DNA of 64,000 nt. It comes from Marinospirillum sp. GTDB taxonomy: Bacteria > Pseudomonadota > Gammaproteobacteria > Pseudomonadales > Halomonadaceae. The stretch is from the NCBI RefSeq assembly GCF_014859565.1, contig NZ_JACUUA010000004.1:7548-71547 (forward strand), written 5' to 3'. A program made the translations under genes and the position numbers. How positions within the stretch are numbered: the stretch's first letter is position 1; each line of letters begins with the position of its first letter. Of the stretch, positions 40,126-51,812 are shown piece by piece. Below the pieces are notes generated by a model, which ran no database searches, was not told where the DNA came from, and was given only the letters and a program-made list of their open reading frames with translations.

Positions 40126-41388
40126 ATGGCTCTGCAATCACACCACGGCAATCTGGTTGTTGGACTGGATATTGGCACCTCAAAGGTGGTTGCCATTGTT
40201 GGGCAGCGGACTCCTGAAGGTAAGCTGGAAATTATTGGTCTTGGATCTCATCCTTCTCGTGGCTTAAAGAAAGGTGTAGTTATCAATATTGACTCTACTG
40301 TGCAATCCATCCGACGCGCGGTAGAGGAAGCCGAGTTAATGGCTGGTTGTGAAATACACTCGGTTTATGTGGGGATTGCAGGCAGCCATGTACACAGCAT
40401 GAACTCACACGGCATAGTTGCCATCAGGGATCGTGAAGTGGGGGAAGCTGATCTAGAACGAGTCATTGATGCAGCACGCGCTGTTGCTATACCTGCGGAT
40501 CAGAAGATCATTCATATCCTGCCACAGGAATATGCAATTGATAACCAGGAAGGCATTAGAGAACCAATGGGCATGTCGGGTGTCCGACTTGAAGCCAAGG
40601 TTCATCTGGTGACCTGTGCGGTAAATGCTGTTCAAAATATTGAAAAATGTGTTCGTCGTTGTGGGCTTGAAGTTGAAGATATAATTCTTGAGCAGCTTGC
40701 TTCCAGTTATTCAGTATTAACAGAAGATGAAAAAGAGCTGGGTGTCTGTATTGTTGATATTGGTGGCGGCACAACGGATATTGCAATATTCACTGAAGGT
40801 GCCATACGTCATACTGCGGTAATTCCAATTGCCGGAGATCAGGTGACTAATGATATTGCCATGGCATTGCGTACACCCACGATCCATGCTGAAAACATTA
40901 AAATTAAATATGCCTGTGCACTGACACAGCTTGCCGGCCCGGAAGAAATGCTCAAGGTTCCCAGTGTGGGTGATCGCCCTGCCAGGGATTTGTCCCGCCA
41001 GGCACTGGCCGAAGTGGTAGAGCCGCGTTATGACGAACTGTTTACCTTGATCCAGGCAGAGCTTAGACGCAGTGGTTTTGAAGACCTGATGCCGGCTGGA
41101 ATTGTACTAACCGGCGGTACTTCAAAAATGGAAGGTGCTGTAGAGCTGGCGGAAGAGATATTTCATGCGCCGGTCAGGCTTGCCAGTCCCCAATTTGTGG
41201 TGGGATTGGATGATGTGGTTAGTAACCCGATTTATGCTACCGGTGTAGGCTTGTTGCATTATGCGTTGCAACGTACGGAATCAGAAAGCCTGCCTGAAGG
41301 AAGTTATCGTCATGAACCTGTTCGTGCTGATGCGGGTGGAGAAGTGTTGACTACACGCATTAAGCGATGGTTTCAGCGACAGTTTTAA
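40126..41388 (+). CDS. ftsA: Cell division protein FtsA
   Basis: A 420-residue actin-like ATPase: VVGLDIGTSKVVAIVG phosphate-1 loop, the 1C subdomain, CIVDIGGGTTDIAIFTEGA phosphate-2, and a C-terminal amphipathic membrane helix TRIKRWFQRQF. It anchors FtsZ filaments to the membrane. AAGGAG lies 14 bases before the ATG. Confidence 0.97.
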   Translation: MALQSHHGNLVVGLDIGTSKVVAIVGQRTPEGKLEIIGLGSHPSRGLKKGVVINIDSTVQSIRRAVEEAELMAGCEIHSVYVGIAGSHVHSMNSHGIVAIRDREVGEADLERVIDAARAVAIPADQKIIHILPQEYAIDNQEGIREPMGMSGVRLEAKVHLVTCAVNAVQNIEKCVRRCGLEVEDIILEQLASSYSVLTEDEKELGVCIVDIGGGTTDIAIFTEGAIRHTAVIPIAGDQVTNDIAMALRTPTIHAENIKIKYACALTQLAGPEEMLKVPSVGDRPARDLSRQALAEVVEPRYDELFTLIQAELRRSGFEDLMPAGIVLTGGTSKMEGAVELAEEIFHAPVRLASPQFVVGLDDVVSNPIYATGVGLLHYALQRTESESLPEGSYRHEPVRADAGGEVLTTRIKRWFQRQF

Positions 41389-41560
41389 GTAACAACAACT
41401 TTTTATGTTATTAATAAGGGCTTGCAGAAATTTTTTTTCTGTGTGGCATTCATTATGCTTGCTGTATTTGTTAGTCTAATGCAGAGTTGCGTAATCAAGC
41501 GTGTTTTAGGTGATCCCCGTACCAATTTTTGGATGTGGATTGCTTTCTGGAGACGGCCAA

Positions 41561-42730
41561 ATGAGCTTTGAAATTTTAGATAATTCACCCACAACATCAG
41601 CGGTCATCAAGGTTATCGGTGTCGGTGGAGCGGGCGGTAATGCAGTCAACCACATGGTGGCTGAAAAGATTGAAGGGGTGGAGTTCATTTGTGTCAACAC
41701 CGACGCTCAGGCGCTCAAGACCTACGCAGCTAAAACAGTTTTACAGCTGGGTGGTGAAATTACCAAAGGGCTGGGAGCTGGTGCCAACCCTGAAGTGGGA
41801 CGTCAGGCGGCTTTGGAAGATCGTAAACTGATAGAAGAAGTGCTGCAGGGTGCAGACATGGTTTTTATCACCGCCGGCATGGGTGGTGGTACCGGTACCG
41901 GCGCGGCACCTGTAGTTGCCGAGATTGCCAAAGAACTGGGTATTCTGTCTGTGGCTGTTGTCACCAAACCCTTCCCCTTTGAAGGCAAGAGGCGGATGCG
42001 ACTTGCTGAAGAAGGCATAGCCAATCTTGTATTGCATGTTGATTCACTGATTACTATTCCCAATGAGCGGTTACTGCCAGTGCTGGGCAAAAACACCACC
42101 TTGCTAAATGCTTTTGGTGTTGCCAACAATGTACTGCTGGGTGCCGTTCAAGGTATTGCTGAACTGATTACCAATCCAGGTATCATTAACCTGGATTTTG
42201 CAGACGTGCGCACAGTAATGTCAGAAATGGGTATGGCCATGATGGGTGCCGGTTCCGCCAAGGGTGATCAGCGCGCCCGGGAAGCTGCTGAACAGGCTGT
42301 ACGCTCACCGCTGCTGGAAGATATTGATTTGAAAGGTGCGCGAGGTATTCTGGTCAACGTGACTGCCAACAGTGAAATGACACTGCACGAATTCTCGGAA
42401 GTTAACGATGTAGTTGGTGAATTTGCATCTGAAGATGCCACTATAATTGTGGGTACTTCCGTCGACAACAGTCTTGAAGAAGAGCTTCGAGTCACTGTTG
42501 TGGCTACAGGCCTGAATCACAAAACCAAAAAGGTTACAGAGCCTGCTGTTGCTGCTGCACCCCAGAAAAATACTCGTCCAGTACGCCCGGTACGTCCTGT
42601 TATCACTGACACAACTGGTGCCGGGTCGGCTGCCTCAGCTAGAGCTGCTCAATCAATGGGTAATCCAAAAAATGACCCGGATCTGGGTTATCTGGATATT
42701 CCAGCATTTTTGCGTAAGCAGGCAGATTAA
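41561..42730 (+). CDS. ftsZ: Cell division tubulin-like GTPase FtsZ
   Basis: A 389-residue Fts[18 protein letters not shown], the tubulin signature [19 protein letters not shown]7 loop region [15 protein letters not shown], a variable linker with RPVRPVRP repeats, and the conserved C-terminal peptide ([10 protein letters not shown]) that binds FtsA/ZipA. The ATG at 41561 has GGAGA 8 bases upstream. A 172-base gap after ftsA can hold its own promoters, as in E. coli (where they are inside ftsQA). Confidence 0.97.
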   Translation: MSFEILDNSPTTSAVIKVIGVGGAGGNAVNHMVAEKIEGVEFICVNTDAQALKTYAAKTVLQLGGEITKGLGAGANPEVGRQAALEDRKLIEEVLQGADMVFITAGMGGGTGTGAAPVVAEIAKELGILSVAVVTKPFPFEGKRRMRLAEEGIANLVLHVDSLITIPNERLLPVLGKNTTLLNAFGVANNVLLGAVQGIAELITNPGIINLDFADVRTVMSEMGMAMMGAGSAKGDQRAREAAEQAVRSPLLEDIDLKGARGILVNVTANSEMTLHEFSEVNDVVGEFASEDATIIVGTSVDNSLEEELRVTVVATGLNHKTKKVTEPAVAAAPQKNTRPVRPVRPVITDTTGAGSAASARAAQSMGNPKNDPDLGYLDIPAFLRKQAD

Positions 42731-42746
42731 CCATCTTAGTCACTGA

Positions 42747-42777
42747 TTGACTTACTTGCGGAAATAAAATTTATAGA
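42747..42777 (+). promoter_or_regulatory. Possible lpxC promoter
   Basis: TTGACT at 42747-42752 with TTATAG/TATAGA 18-19 bases later. It lies in the ftsZ-lpxC gap, 118 bases before lpxC. The -35 is good, the spacing long. Confidence 0.4.
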
Positions 42778-42793
42778 TATTTAGCTTTTTATC

Positions 42794-42880
42794 CATCAGA
42801 ATTTTGTTAAAATCTGATGAAATTTGAGCTCGGGTGAAGAAAAACCCGTGTTTACCATCCGAATTTAGCCCCATTGGGGC
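42794..42880 (+). promoter_or_regulatory. Hairpins in the ftsZ-lpxC intergenic region
   Basis: Three inverted repeats in a row: CATCAG-x-ATTTT with AAAAT-CTGATG (42794-42819), CGGGT with ACCCG (around 42831-42848), and GCCCC-ATT-GGGGC (42868-42880), the last ending 14 bases before the lpxC ATG. The first could be an ftsZ terminator or an lpxC control element; none has a convincing T-run. Confidence 0.45.
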
Positions 42881-42894
42881 AAAGATGAGTCGCA

Positions 42895-43809
42895 ATGATC
42901 AAGCAATGCACCCTGCGAAACACTATCCGGGCAACCGGTGTTGGCCTTCACTCTGGCGACAAGGTCTACCTGACCCTGCGCCCAGCTCCAGTTAATACTG
43001 GCATTGTTTTCCGGCGGATTGATCTTGATCCGGTGGCAGAAATTCATGCCTGTGCAGAAAATGTTGGTGAGACAACCTTGTCCACCACTCTGTGTGAAGG
43101 CGATGTCAAGGTCAGTACTGTGGAGCACCTGCTTTCTGCTTTGGCAGGATTGGGTATTGATAACCTCTATGTTGAAGTCAGTGCGCCGGAAGTGCCGATC
43201 ATGGATGGCAGTGCTGGCCCCTTTGTATTTCTGATTCAATCAGCGGGTATTCTTGAACAGGATGCTGCCAAACAGTTCATTCGCATCAAAAGTAAAGTTG
43301 AAGTCCGTGAAGATGACAAAACAGCAAGCTTTGAGCCGTTTGATGGCTTCCGAGTAAGTTTCAGCATTGATTTTGATCATCCCGTGTTCAGGGATCAGAA
43401 ACAAACAGCAGTAATTGACTTTTCGACTACGTCCTTTGTTCGTGAAGTAAGCCGTGCCCGTACCTTTGGCTTTATGCGTGATATTGAATACCTGCGTTCA
43501 CGCAATCTGGCTCTGGGTGGCAGCATGGAAAATGCCATCGTGGTTGATGACTACAGAATCCTGAATGAAGACGGACTGCGTTATGAAGACGAGTTTGTTA
43601 AACACAAGGTACTGGACGCCATTGGTGACCTTTACCTGTTGAGCAAGAGCCTGATTGGTGAGTTCAAGGGGCACAAGTCAGGTCACGGTTTGAATAACAA
43701 GCTATTGCGCGAACTGATTCGTCAGCCTGATGCCTGGGAAGTGGTTACCTTTGAAGGTGAAGAAGAGCGCTCACCGATTTCTTACGCATCCCCCCTAGCC
43801 ACTGCCTGA
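42895..43809 (+). CDS. lpxC: UDP-3-O-acyl-N-acetylglucosamine deacetylase LpxC
   Basis: A 304-residue zinc amidase, the committed step of lipid A synthesis. Zinc ligand His78 is in [10 protein letters not shown]; the second site is in [32 protein letters not shown] begins the protein. It ends the dcw region, its usual place. No strong ribosome site is seen; a hairpin lies just upstream of the start. Confidence 0.97.
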   Translation: MIKQCTLRNTIRATGVGLHSGDKVYLTLRPAPVNTGIVFRRIDLDPVAEIHACAENVGETTLSTTLCEGDVKVSTVEHLLSALAGLGIDNLYVEVSAPEVPIMDGSAGPFVFLIQSAGILEQDAAKQFIRIKSKVEVREDDKTASFEPFDGFRVSFSIDFDHPVFRDQKQTAVIDFSTTSFVREVSRARTFGFMRDIEYLRSRNLALGGSMENAIVVDDYRILNEDGLRYEDEFVKHKVLDAIGDLYLLSKSLIGEFKGHKSGHGLNNKLLRELIRQPDAWEVVTFEGEEERSPISYASPLATA

Positions 43810-43825
43810 TTGTTTTTAATCTAGT

Positions 43826-43864
43826 AACAACAAAAAGCCGACTCTCAATCGGTTTTTTGTTGTT
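43826..43864. terminator. Bidirectional terminator of lpxC and the convergent dciA-like gene
   Basis: AACAACAAAAAGCCGA (43826-43841) pairs with TCGGTTTTTTGTTGTT (43849-43864), both arms with long A/T runs. The last codons of the convergent gene (DEQQKTD) are inside the 3' arm. Confidence 0.8.
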
Positions 43865-44318
43865 CATCTTTTTGTTTTTGTTTACCTAGACGCTCCAGTA
43901 CCGCTTTTAAGCGAGGATTATCTACCTGCTCGGCCAGCTTGCCCAAGATCTGGCGAGCATGTGGTGAAATGGGTTTAGTTGGTCTTGATGGTTTTGGAGC
44001 TGGTAGTTCTGGGCGAATTTTGACTTCGATCCGCCTCAGGTCGGGCAGGTGTTTTTTCATGGCAACGATCAGCCCCGGTTCCAGAAAACGCATCTGCGTC
44101 AAAAATCCTGCACTACCGGTAATCAGTATCAATTTCTGTTCTTCGTAATTGGCAACCCTGTAAGCAGTACGTAGTTCGGCAGGTAGTTCTTGATGTAAAA
44201 GTGTTTCTAAATGTTTCAGTGTGGCTGCCTTGCTTAATACCCGGCTGAAAATTGAGGTATCTTTGTTAATCAGAGCACTTAAGGATTTTATTCTGCCCGC
44301 TCTTGCCTTTATACTCAC
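43845..44318 (-). CDS. DciA-like DUF721 protein
   Basis: A 157-residue DUF721 protein: helical first part, then the KH-like core (ELRTAYRVANYEEQKLILITGSAGFLTQMRFLEPGLI). DUF721/DciA proteins are replicative helicase loaders in bacteria without DnaC. The placement opposite lpxC and before secA matches Pseudomonas and relatives. Loader function is family knowledge, not seen directly. The C-terminus is Lys/Gln-rich and shares DNA with a terminator. Confidence 0.85.
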   Translation of the reverse strand: MSIKARAGRIKSLSALINKDTSIFSRVLSKAATLKHLETLLHQELPAELRTAYRVANYEEQKLILITGSAGFLTQMRFLEPGLIVAMKKHLPDLRRIEVKIRPELPAPKPSRPTKPISPHARQILGKLAEQVDNPRLKAVLERLGKQKQKDEQQKTD

Positions 44319-44402
44319 AACAGCCCCCTGATAGCTCGCTCAGTTGTAGAGCTTAATCAATAACCACCAAAACACCAAGGGGCAAAGAATGGGAAGCAAT
44401 CG

Positions 44403-45332
44403 ATGAATCTGATTTTTTGCAGCAGCAAGCACAGCTCTAGCCGATCCATCAATTTAACAAGCGGATTTTTGACCCTGGTGTTTTCAGTGGTTTTTATTAT
44501 ACCGGCGGCAATTGGTGGCACGCTGGTTTACTGGTGGGTTGATGCCAGTGAGCGATTGATGAAAGACCAGGCCAGTCTCATGTGGAATCGTGAGCTGGAA
44601 TCCCAGCGCGAAGAAGTTGAGCAACTGAAGCGTAAGTCTCTTGAGCGCATTGATGCTTTAACACCAAAAATTGGTGAATTGCAGGCGCGCTTGTTAAGGC
44701 TGGACGCCCTGGGTAAAAGGCTCACCTCTGTTGCAAACCTCAGTGATGAATTCGATTTTGATCAGGTGCCTCCTTTGGGTGGCCCTGAATATGTGTATGA
44801 GGAAAGCTCCGGTTACACGGACACCGAGCTGATGGAAGCTCTGGACTCACTAACTCAGAAGATTGAGCAACGTCAGCAGCAGCTTGAACTGATCCATGCG
44901 CTGCTGACCAATCGCAGTTTTGCCGAACAGGTCTACATTGCCGGTCGCCCGATTGAACGTGGCTGGATGTCATCCAGCTTTGGACGTCGCAGCGATCCTT
45001 TCACCGGCCGCAGCTCCTGGCATGAAGGTATAGATTATGCCGGTAAAGAAAACTCCAATGTTGTTGCCACCGGTGCTGGTGTAGTTGTTCATGCCAGTCG
45101 CCGTGGTGGTTATGGTAACTTGGTAGAAATTGACCATGGTGATGGCTACGTTACACGCTATGCTCACTTGAATGAATTTCGGGTGGCCAAAGGTGACATT
45201 ATTCAACGAGGTGATATTGTGGGTTTGATGGGTTGTACTGGGCGCTGTACAGGTACCCATGTGCATTATGAGATCATTCGCAATGGACGCGCAGTGGATC
45301 CTGTGCGTTATGTTTCCCGCGCAGCACCTTGA
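44403..45332 (+). CDS. M23-family (LytM) murein peptidase, membrane anchored
   Basis: A 309-residue protein: N-terminal membrane segment (about 18-42), a coiled-coil stretch (residues 60-100 and 140-165), then a LytM domain. Metal ligands are present: His and Asp in SWHEGIDYAG and the HVHYE pair, so it should be an active D,D-endopeptidase rather than an EnvC-like dummy. The gene lies between the dciA-like gene and secA, as in Pseudomonas. Specific partner unknown. Confidence 0.9.
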   Translation: MNLIFCSSKHSSSRSINLTSGFLTLVFSVVFIIPAAIGGTLVYWWVDASERLMKDQASLMWNRELESQREEVEQLKRKSLERIDALTPKIGELQARLLRLDALGKRLTSVANLSDEFDFDQVPPLGGPEYVYEESSGYTDTELMEALDSLTQKIEQRQQQLELIHALLTNRSFAEQVYIAGRPIERGWMSSSFGRRSDPFTGRSSWHEGIDYAGKENSNVVATGAGVVVHASRRGGYGNLVEIDHGDGYVTRYAHLNEFRVAKGDIIQRGDIVGLMGCTGRCTGTHVHYEIIRNGRAVDPVRYVSRAAP

Positions 45333-45344
45333 TCCTTCCTCAAA

Positions 45345-45376
45345 AAGAACACCCGCTGCGGCGGGTGTTCTTGTTT
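45345..45376 (+). terminator. Terminator after the M23 peptidase gene
   Basis: A perfect 12-base stem AAGAACACCCGC / GCGGGTGTTCTT with a TGCG loop (45345-45372), then TTGTTTG. It separates the peptidase from secA. Confidence 0.8.
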
Positions 45377-45506
45377 GTGGCAAGTGTTGATTATATCCTT
45401 CGGGATTGTCAACACCGCCACCCTTGTTCTGCAAACACTTTTAATTAAAAACGTGGTATGTTGTGCGATCAAAAGCCCATCATCCAACCACGGGTAAGGA
45501 CATTCA

Positions 45507-48215
<2,709 letters not shown>

Positions 48216-48247
48216 GGCTTGTCCCTGAGCGGGAGGAGAAAAGTACA

Positions 48248-49465
48248 ATGGCTGTTGGTGAACTGGTATTGCCAGAATTTAATCCTGTGGCAGGTTTGAG
48301 AATCGGAACAGCAAGCGCCGGAATCAAAAAACCGGGTCGTAAAGATCTAGTGGTTTTTGAGTTGGCTGCAGGCAGTACCACTGCGGGTATTTTTACACTG
48401 AATGCTTTTTGTGCTGCACCAGTACAGCTGTGCAAAGAACACCTGCAGCAAGGTTCACCCCGTTATCTGGTGATTAATACCGGTAATGCCAACGCTGGTA
48501 CGGGTGTAGCGGGTCTGGACAATGCTCGCAAGACCTGCCAGGTACTGGCTGATCTGGCCGGTGTTAAATCCACAGAAGTTTTGCCTTTTTCCACCGGTGT
48601 GATTGGTGAACCCCTGCCGATGGATCGTTTGCTGGCCGCTTTACCGCAGGCGCTGGAACAACTGACGAATAACGGCTGGGCTGATGCTGCCAGCGGCATT
48701 ATGACTACGGATACCAAACCCAAGGGTGCCACCGCCAGCTGTGAAATCAACGGCCAGCATGTTGTTATCAGCGGTATTGCCAAGGGTGCCGGTATGATCA
48801 AACCCAACATGGCAACCATGCTGGGCTTTATTGCCACGGATGCAACCATTGACTCAGTTTTGCTAAAAGAACTACTGAAGCAAGCTGCAGATGTCAGTTT
48901 TAACCGCATCACCATTGATGGTGATACTTCAACCAATGACAGTTGTATGCTGGTGGCTACCGGTCAGTCAGCAAAAATCAGTGTTGAAGATACCGCTGCA
49001 CTGCAGAGCTTCACTGCTTGCCTGCAGCAAGTGATGCAACATTTGGCATTAAGTATCGTGCGTGATGGTGAGGGCGCCACCAAATTTGTCACTGTACAGG
49101 TGGAACAAGCTGCAACAACGGCAGAAGCTCTGGAAGCAGCCTTTACCGTTGCCCATTCCCCACTGGTCAAAACGGCACTCTATGCCAGTGATGCCAACTG
49201 GGGGCGGATACTGGCCGCGGTAGGTCGCGCGCCAGGTCTTGAAAGCCTTGATGTCAGCAGTGTTACGGTTTATCTGGATGATGTCCTGCTGGTTGAGCAG
49301 GGTGGCCGGGCAGCCAGTTACACAGAAGACGCCGGTTCGGCTGTAATGCAGCAAACCGAGATCACCCTGCGTATCCTGCTGGGACGCGGCAAGGCCACCG
49401 AAACCGTCTGGACCTGTGATTTTTCTCATGACTATGTCACCATCAACGCCGATTACCGCACCTGA
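48248..49465 (+). CDS. argJ: Bifunctional glutamate N-acetyltransferase / amino-acid acetyltransferase ArgJ
   Basis: A 405-residue ArgJ. It is autocleaved before Thr190 in KPNMATMLGF, giving alpha and beta chains. It recycles the acetyl group from N-acetylornithine to glutamate (and may also use acetyl-CoA). Its place after secA is shared with Pseudomonas. The next gene starts 14 bases after. Confidence 0.95.
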   Translation: MAVGELVLPEFNPVAGLRIGTASAGIKKPGRKDLVVFELAAGSTTAGIFTLNAFCAAPVQLCKEHLQQGSPRYLVINTGNANAGTGVAGLDNARKTCQVLADLAGVKSTEVLPFSTGVIGEPLPMDRLLAALPQALEQLTNNGWADAASGIMTTDTKPKGATASCEINGQHVVISGIAKGAGMIKPNMATMLGFIATDATIDSVLLKELLKQAADVSFNRITIDGDTSTNDSCMLVATGQSAKISVEDTAALQSFTACLQQVMQHLALSIVRDGEGATKFVTVQVEQAATTAEALEAAFTVAHSPLVKTALYASDANWGRILAAVGRAPGLESLDVSSVTVYLDDVLLVEQGGRAASYTEDAGSAVMQQTEITLRILLGRGKATETVWTCDFSHDYVTINADYRT

Positions 49466-49479
49466 GGAAACCGATACCC

Positions 49480-50430
49480 ATGCCACAACCCTTGCTGGTC
49501 GCTGCGGCGGCAATCACTAATGAACAGGGGCAAGTCTTGATTGCCCGCCGCCCTGCCAGTGTTGAACAGGGTGGGCTGTGGGAGTTCCCCGGAGGCAAAC
49601 TGGCACCTTATGAAACCGGTCTACAAGCTCTCAAGCGCGAGATCCATGAGGAGCTGGGAATTGAAGTTGTGCATGCTCGTCCGCTGATCCGTGTGCGTCA
49701 CCATTATCCGGAAAAATCGGTACTGCTTGATGTCTGGAAGGTGCTGAAGTTCACTGGTGAGCCCTGGGGGCGAGAAGGGCAGCCAATCCGTTGGGTTGCT
49801 ATGAGTGATCTGCCCAGTTATAGCTTCCCGGCAGCCAACAAACCCATCATGACAGCGATCCAACTGCCTGATGAGTATGCCATTACCGGTGAATTTGAAA
49901 GTCACGAGCAGGCTCTGTATCAGCTGAATACATTGCTGGAGCAAGGTGCCAAGCTGATCCAGCTGCGTGCTCCCTGGCTGGATGCTGAAGACTACCGTCA
50001 GCTTGCACAGCGGTTTCTGCCAGCCTGCCGTCAGGCTGGTGCGCGTCTGGTGTTAAATGCAGCTCCTGAGCTGTTACAGCAGGTGGATGCGGATGGCATC
50101 CACCTGACTGCTGAACGCCTGGCCGCTCAGGATTACCGCCCAGTGTCCTCTGATAAATGGTTGTCAGCAGCCTGCCATGATCAGGCATCCTTGCGTCATG
50201 CTGAAAAAATTCAGGCGGATCTGGTCACTCTCTCTCCCCTGTTACCTACGCCCACTCACCCAGATGCCATTCCTCTGGGTTGGAACGGGTTCCGAACCAT
50301 GATAGAAAACTGCACAATTCCTGTTTATGCACTGGGTGGTATGAGTGCTAAAGACAAGGATCGGGTTTTTGGCCTTGGCGGTCAGGGTGTAGCGGGGATC
50401 AGTCAGTTCTGGTCATCCCACTCATCCTGA
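49480..50430 (+). CDS. Nudix hydrolase fused to a ThiE-like domain
   Basis: A 316-residue fusion. Residues 1-130 are a MutT-type Nudix domain with [23 protein letters not shown] as the full Nudix box, so 8-oxo-dGTP-type clean-up is likely. Residues from about 140 look like thiamine phosphate synthase, but the motif usually QLREK reads QLRAP and the region usually ND reads NAA, so the usual ThiE residues look lost. The same fusion next to argJ is known in Pseudomonas. It converges on yacG with a 28-base overlap. Confidence 0.9.
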   Translation: MPQPLLVAAAAITNEQGQVLIARRPASVEQGGLWEFPGGKLAPYETGLQALKREIHEELGIEVVHARPLIRVRHHYPEKSVLLDVWKVLKFTGEPWGREGQPIRWVAMSDLPSYSFPAANKPIMTAIQLPDEYAITGEFESHEQALYQLNTLLEQGAKLIQLRAPWLDAEDYRQLAQRFLPACRQAGARLVLNAAPELLQQVDADGIHLTAERLAAQDYRPVSSDKWLSAACHDQASLRHAEKIQADLVTLSPLLPTPTHPDAIPLGWNGFRTMIENCTIPVYALGGMSAKDKDRVFGLGGQGVAGISQFWSSHSS

Positions 50431-50597
50431 TTGATAGCCGGTTCGCCGGCTATTTTGTGGTCTTCTGCTGCCCAGCTTCCCAAATCAATCATCTTGCAGC
50501 GTTCACTGCAAAAAGGGCGCCAGCTGTTTTCGGCGCTTAAAATACTTGGTTTGCCACAGGTAGGGCAAGGAAAAATACGTGTTACATCCCGCTTCAT
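50403..50597 (-). CDS. yacG: DNA gyrase inhibitor YacG
   Basis: A 64-residue zinc-finger protein with all four ligands Cys11, Cys14, Cys30, Cys34 ([15 protein letters not shown]). YacG binds GyrB and blocks gyrase in E. coli. Start overlaps the coaE stop by 4 bases. Its 3' end overlaps the Nudix-ThiE gene and contains that operon's terminator. Confidence 0.94.
   Translation of the reverse strand: MKRDVTRIFPCPTCGKPSILSAENSWRPFCSERCKMIDLGSWAAEDHKIAGEPAINQDEWDDQN
50434..50456 (+). terminator. Terminator with TTCG tetraloop inside yacG
   Basis: ATAGCCGG-TTCG-CCGGCTAT (50434-50453) is a perfect 8-base stem with an ultrastable loop, followed by TTT. It lies just after the Nudix-ThiE stop but inside the coding region of yacG on the other strand. 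Confidence 0.75.
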
Positions 50598-51223
50598 AAA
50601 GTTTTCCTGGCTAGTTCAAGGTAGTGCTGGTGCAGGCATTCTACCTGTTTCTGCAAAGTGTTTAAGTCCCCGGTGTTGTTAATGATGTCATCCGCCGCCG
50701 CCAGCCTTTGATCACGGCTAATTTGTTGAGCCATGATCTTTTGCACCAATTCAATAGAGTTGTCATCCCTTTGACAGGTTCGTTGCAACTGTATTGATTC
50801 GGGTACATCAATCACCAGCAGACGGTCAACCAGTTGATTCTGACTTGATTCAATCAACAGAGGTGAAGACAGGATAGTGTAGGGGGCAGATCGCTGTTGT
50901 AAAGCCTCCAGCATCAGGGTGTTAACTCTTGGATGCACCCGCTGCTCCAGCCACTCTTTTTGTGCTGGATCATTAAAAATCAGCTCCCTGAGTTTTGCGC
51001 GGTTTAATTGACCATCCGATAGTTTGATTCCTTCACCAAAGTATTCAAAAAGCTCAGGAAGTAAAGGGGAGCCCTTTTCCAGTGCCTGGCGTGCTATTAC
51101 ATCAGCATCAATGATTTGAATACCCAGCTCAGAAAAAAAATTGCTGGCGGCTGTTTTTCCTGACCCTATACCACCAGTAAGGCCGATAATGGGTGATCTA
51201 CAGGTAGTATTAACTTTAAGCAT
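50594..51223 (-). CDS. coaE: Dephospho-CoA kinase
   Basis: A 209-residue P-loop kinase with GGIGSGKT at residues 17-24, [17 protein letters not shown] and HPRVNTLM. It catalyses the final CoA step. yacG follows with a 4-base overlap. pilD, which often precedes coaE, is not present: upstream is the divergent mvaT gene. Confidence 0.95.
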   Translation of the reverse strand: MLKVNTTCRSPIIGLTGGIGSGKTAASNFFSELGIQIIDADVIARQALEKGSPLLPELFEYFGEGIKLSDGQLNRAKLRELIFNDPAQKEWLEQRVHPRVNTLMLEALQQRSAPYTILSSPLLIESSQNQLVDRLLVIDVPESIQLQRTCQRDDNSIELVQKIMAQQISRDQRLAAADDIINNTGDLNTLQKQVECLHQHYLELARKTL

Positions 51224-51345
51224 CAGTCGGTTCCTTTTGAAGGCCGGTTATTTGACAATGCAGCCAGTCAGGTTGGCTTACCGTGTGTTAAATGACAGGA
51301 AAAAAAGAATAAATGAATAATACACTTGCCAAATAAAACTATTTG

Positions 51346-51351
51346 TATAAA
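51346..51351 (+). promoter_or_regulatory. Probable mvaT -10 region in AT-rich DNA
   Basis: TATAAA at 51346-51351 in a markedly AT-rich 150-base stretch (A-runs at 51299-51318). A good -35 is not seen (CACTTG at 17 bases, TTGCCA at 14). AT-rich DNA like this is what H-NS/MvaT proteins bind, so self-repression is plausible. Confidence 0.35.
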
Positions 51352-51391
51352 AATTACACCGCCTGTTGAATTTTAATCTTTGGAGTTAAAT

Positions 51392-51760
51392 ATGTCTATT
51401 CTAGCATCATATCGTGAAAAAGAAGAGTTGATGCGCAAGCTACAGGACGAGCTGCGTAAGATGGAAGAGAATCAGCAGCTCAAGAAAGAGCTAGATTTTA
51501 AAGGAGAAGTTGAGGCGCTGCTTGACAAATACGAGCGTTCAGTTGCTGACCTGGCCGAGATTTTTGATTTAAATCAGACTGTAGTAGCCAAGGCTTCCGG
51601 CCGTGGTAATCGCCGCAGCCGTAAACTTAAGGTTTATGTTAATCCTCACTCCGGTGAGCGTGTGGAAACCCGTGGGGGTAACCAGACACGGTTGAAAGAA
51701 TGGAAAAAACAGTATGGTTCTGACACAGTAGAAGGCTGGGTTGCAGAAGAAAAAGACTGA
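51392..51760 (+). CDS. mvaT: MvaT-family histone-like nucleoid protein
   Basis: A 122-residue protein: N-terminal coiled coil (residues 5-60, EELMRKLQDELRKMEENQ) for oligomerisation and the C-terminal MvaT DNA-binding pattern VNPHSGERVETRGGNQTRLKEW. The GGN-x-x-x-LKEW block is the MvaT mark. MvaT-type proteins silence AT-rich foreign DNA. ATG 51392 with GGAG upstream; a weaker start 4 codons earlier is open. It is a single-gene unit ending in a terminator. Confidence 0.92.
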   Translation: MSILASYREKEELMRKLQDELRKMEENQQLKKELDFKGEVEALLDKYERSVADLAEIFDLNQTVVAKASGRGNRRSRKLKVYVNPHSGERVETRGGNQTRLKEWKKQYGSDTVEGWVAEEKD

Positions 51761-51771
51761 GTGATCCATCC

Positions 51772-51803
51772 AAAAAGCCCTGACTGAGTCAGGGCTTTTT
51801 TTG
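51772..51803. terminator. Bidirectional terminator between mvaT and the chemoreceptor gene
   Basis: AAAAAGCCCTGAC-TGA-GTCAGGGCTTTTT (51772-51800), 13-base perfect stem with A-run and T-run, between convergent genes. Confidence 0.9.
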
Positions 51804-51812
51804 AAGCCTTCA

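Noticed and set aside
41425..41440. CAGAAA/TTTCTG hairpin as an ftsA terminator
   Set aside because: A 6-base AT-rich stem is too weak, and the ftsA-ftsZ gap is expected to be transcribed through.
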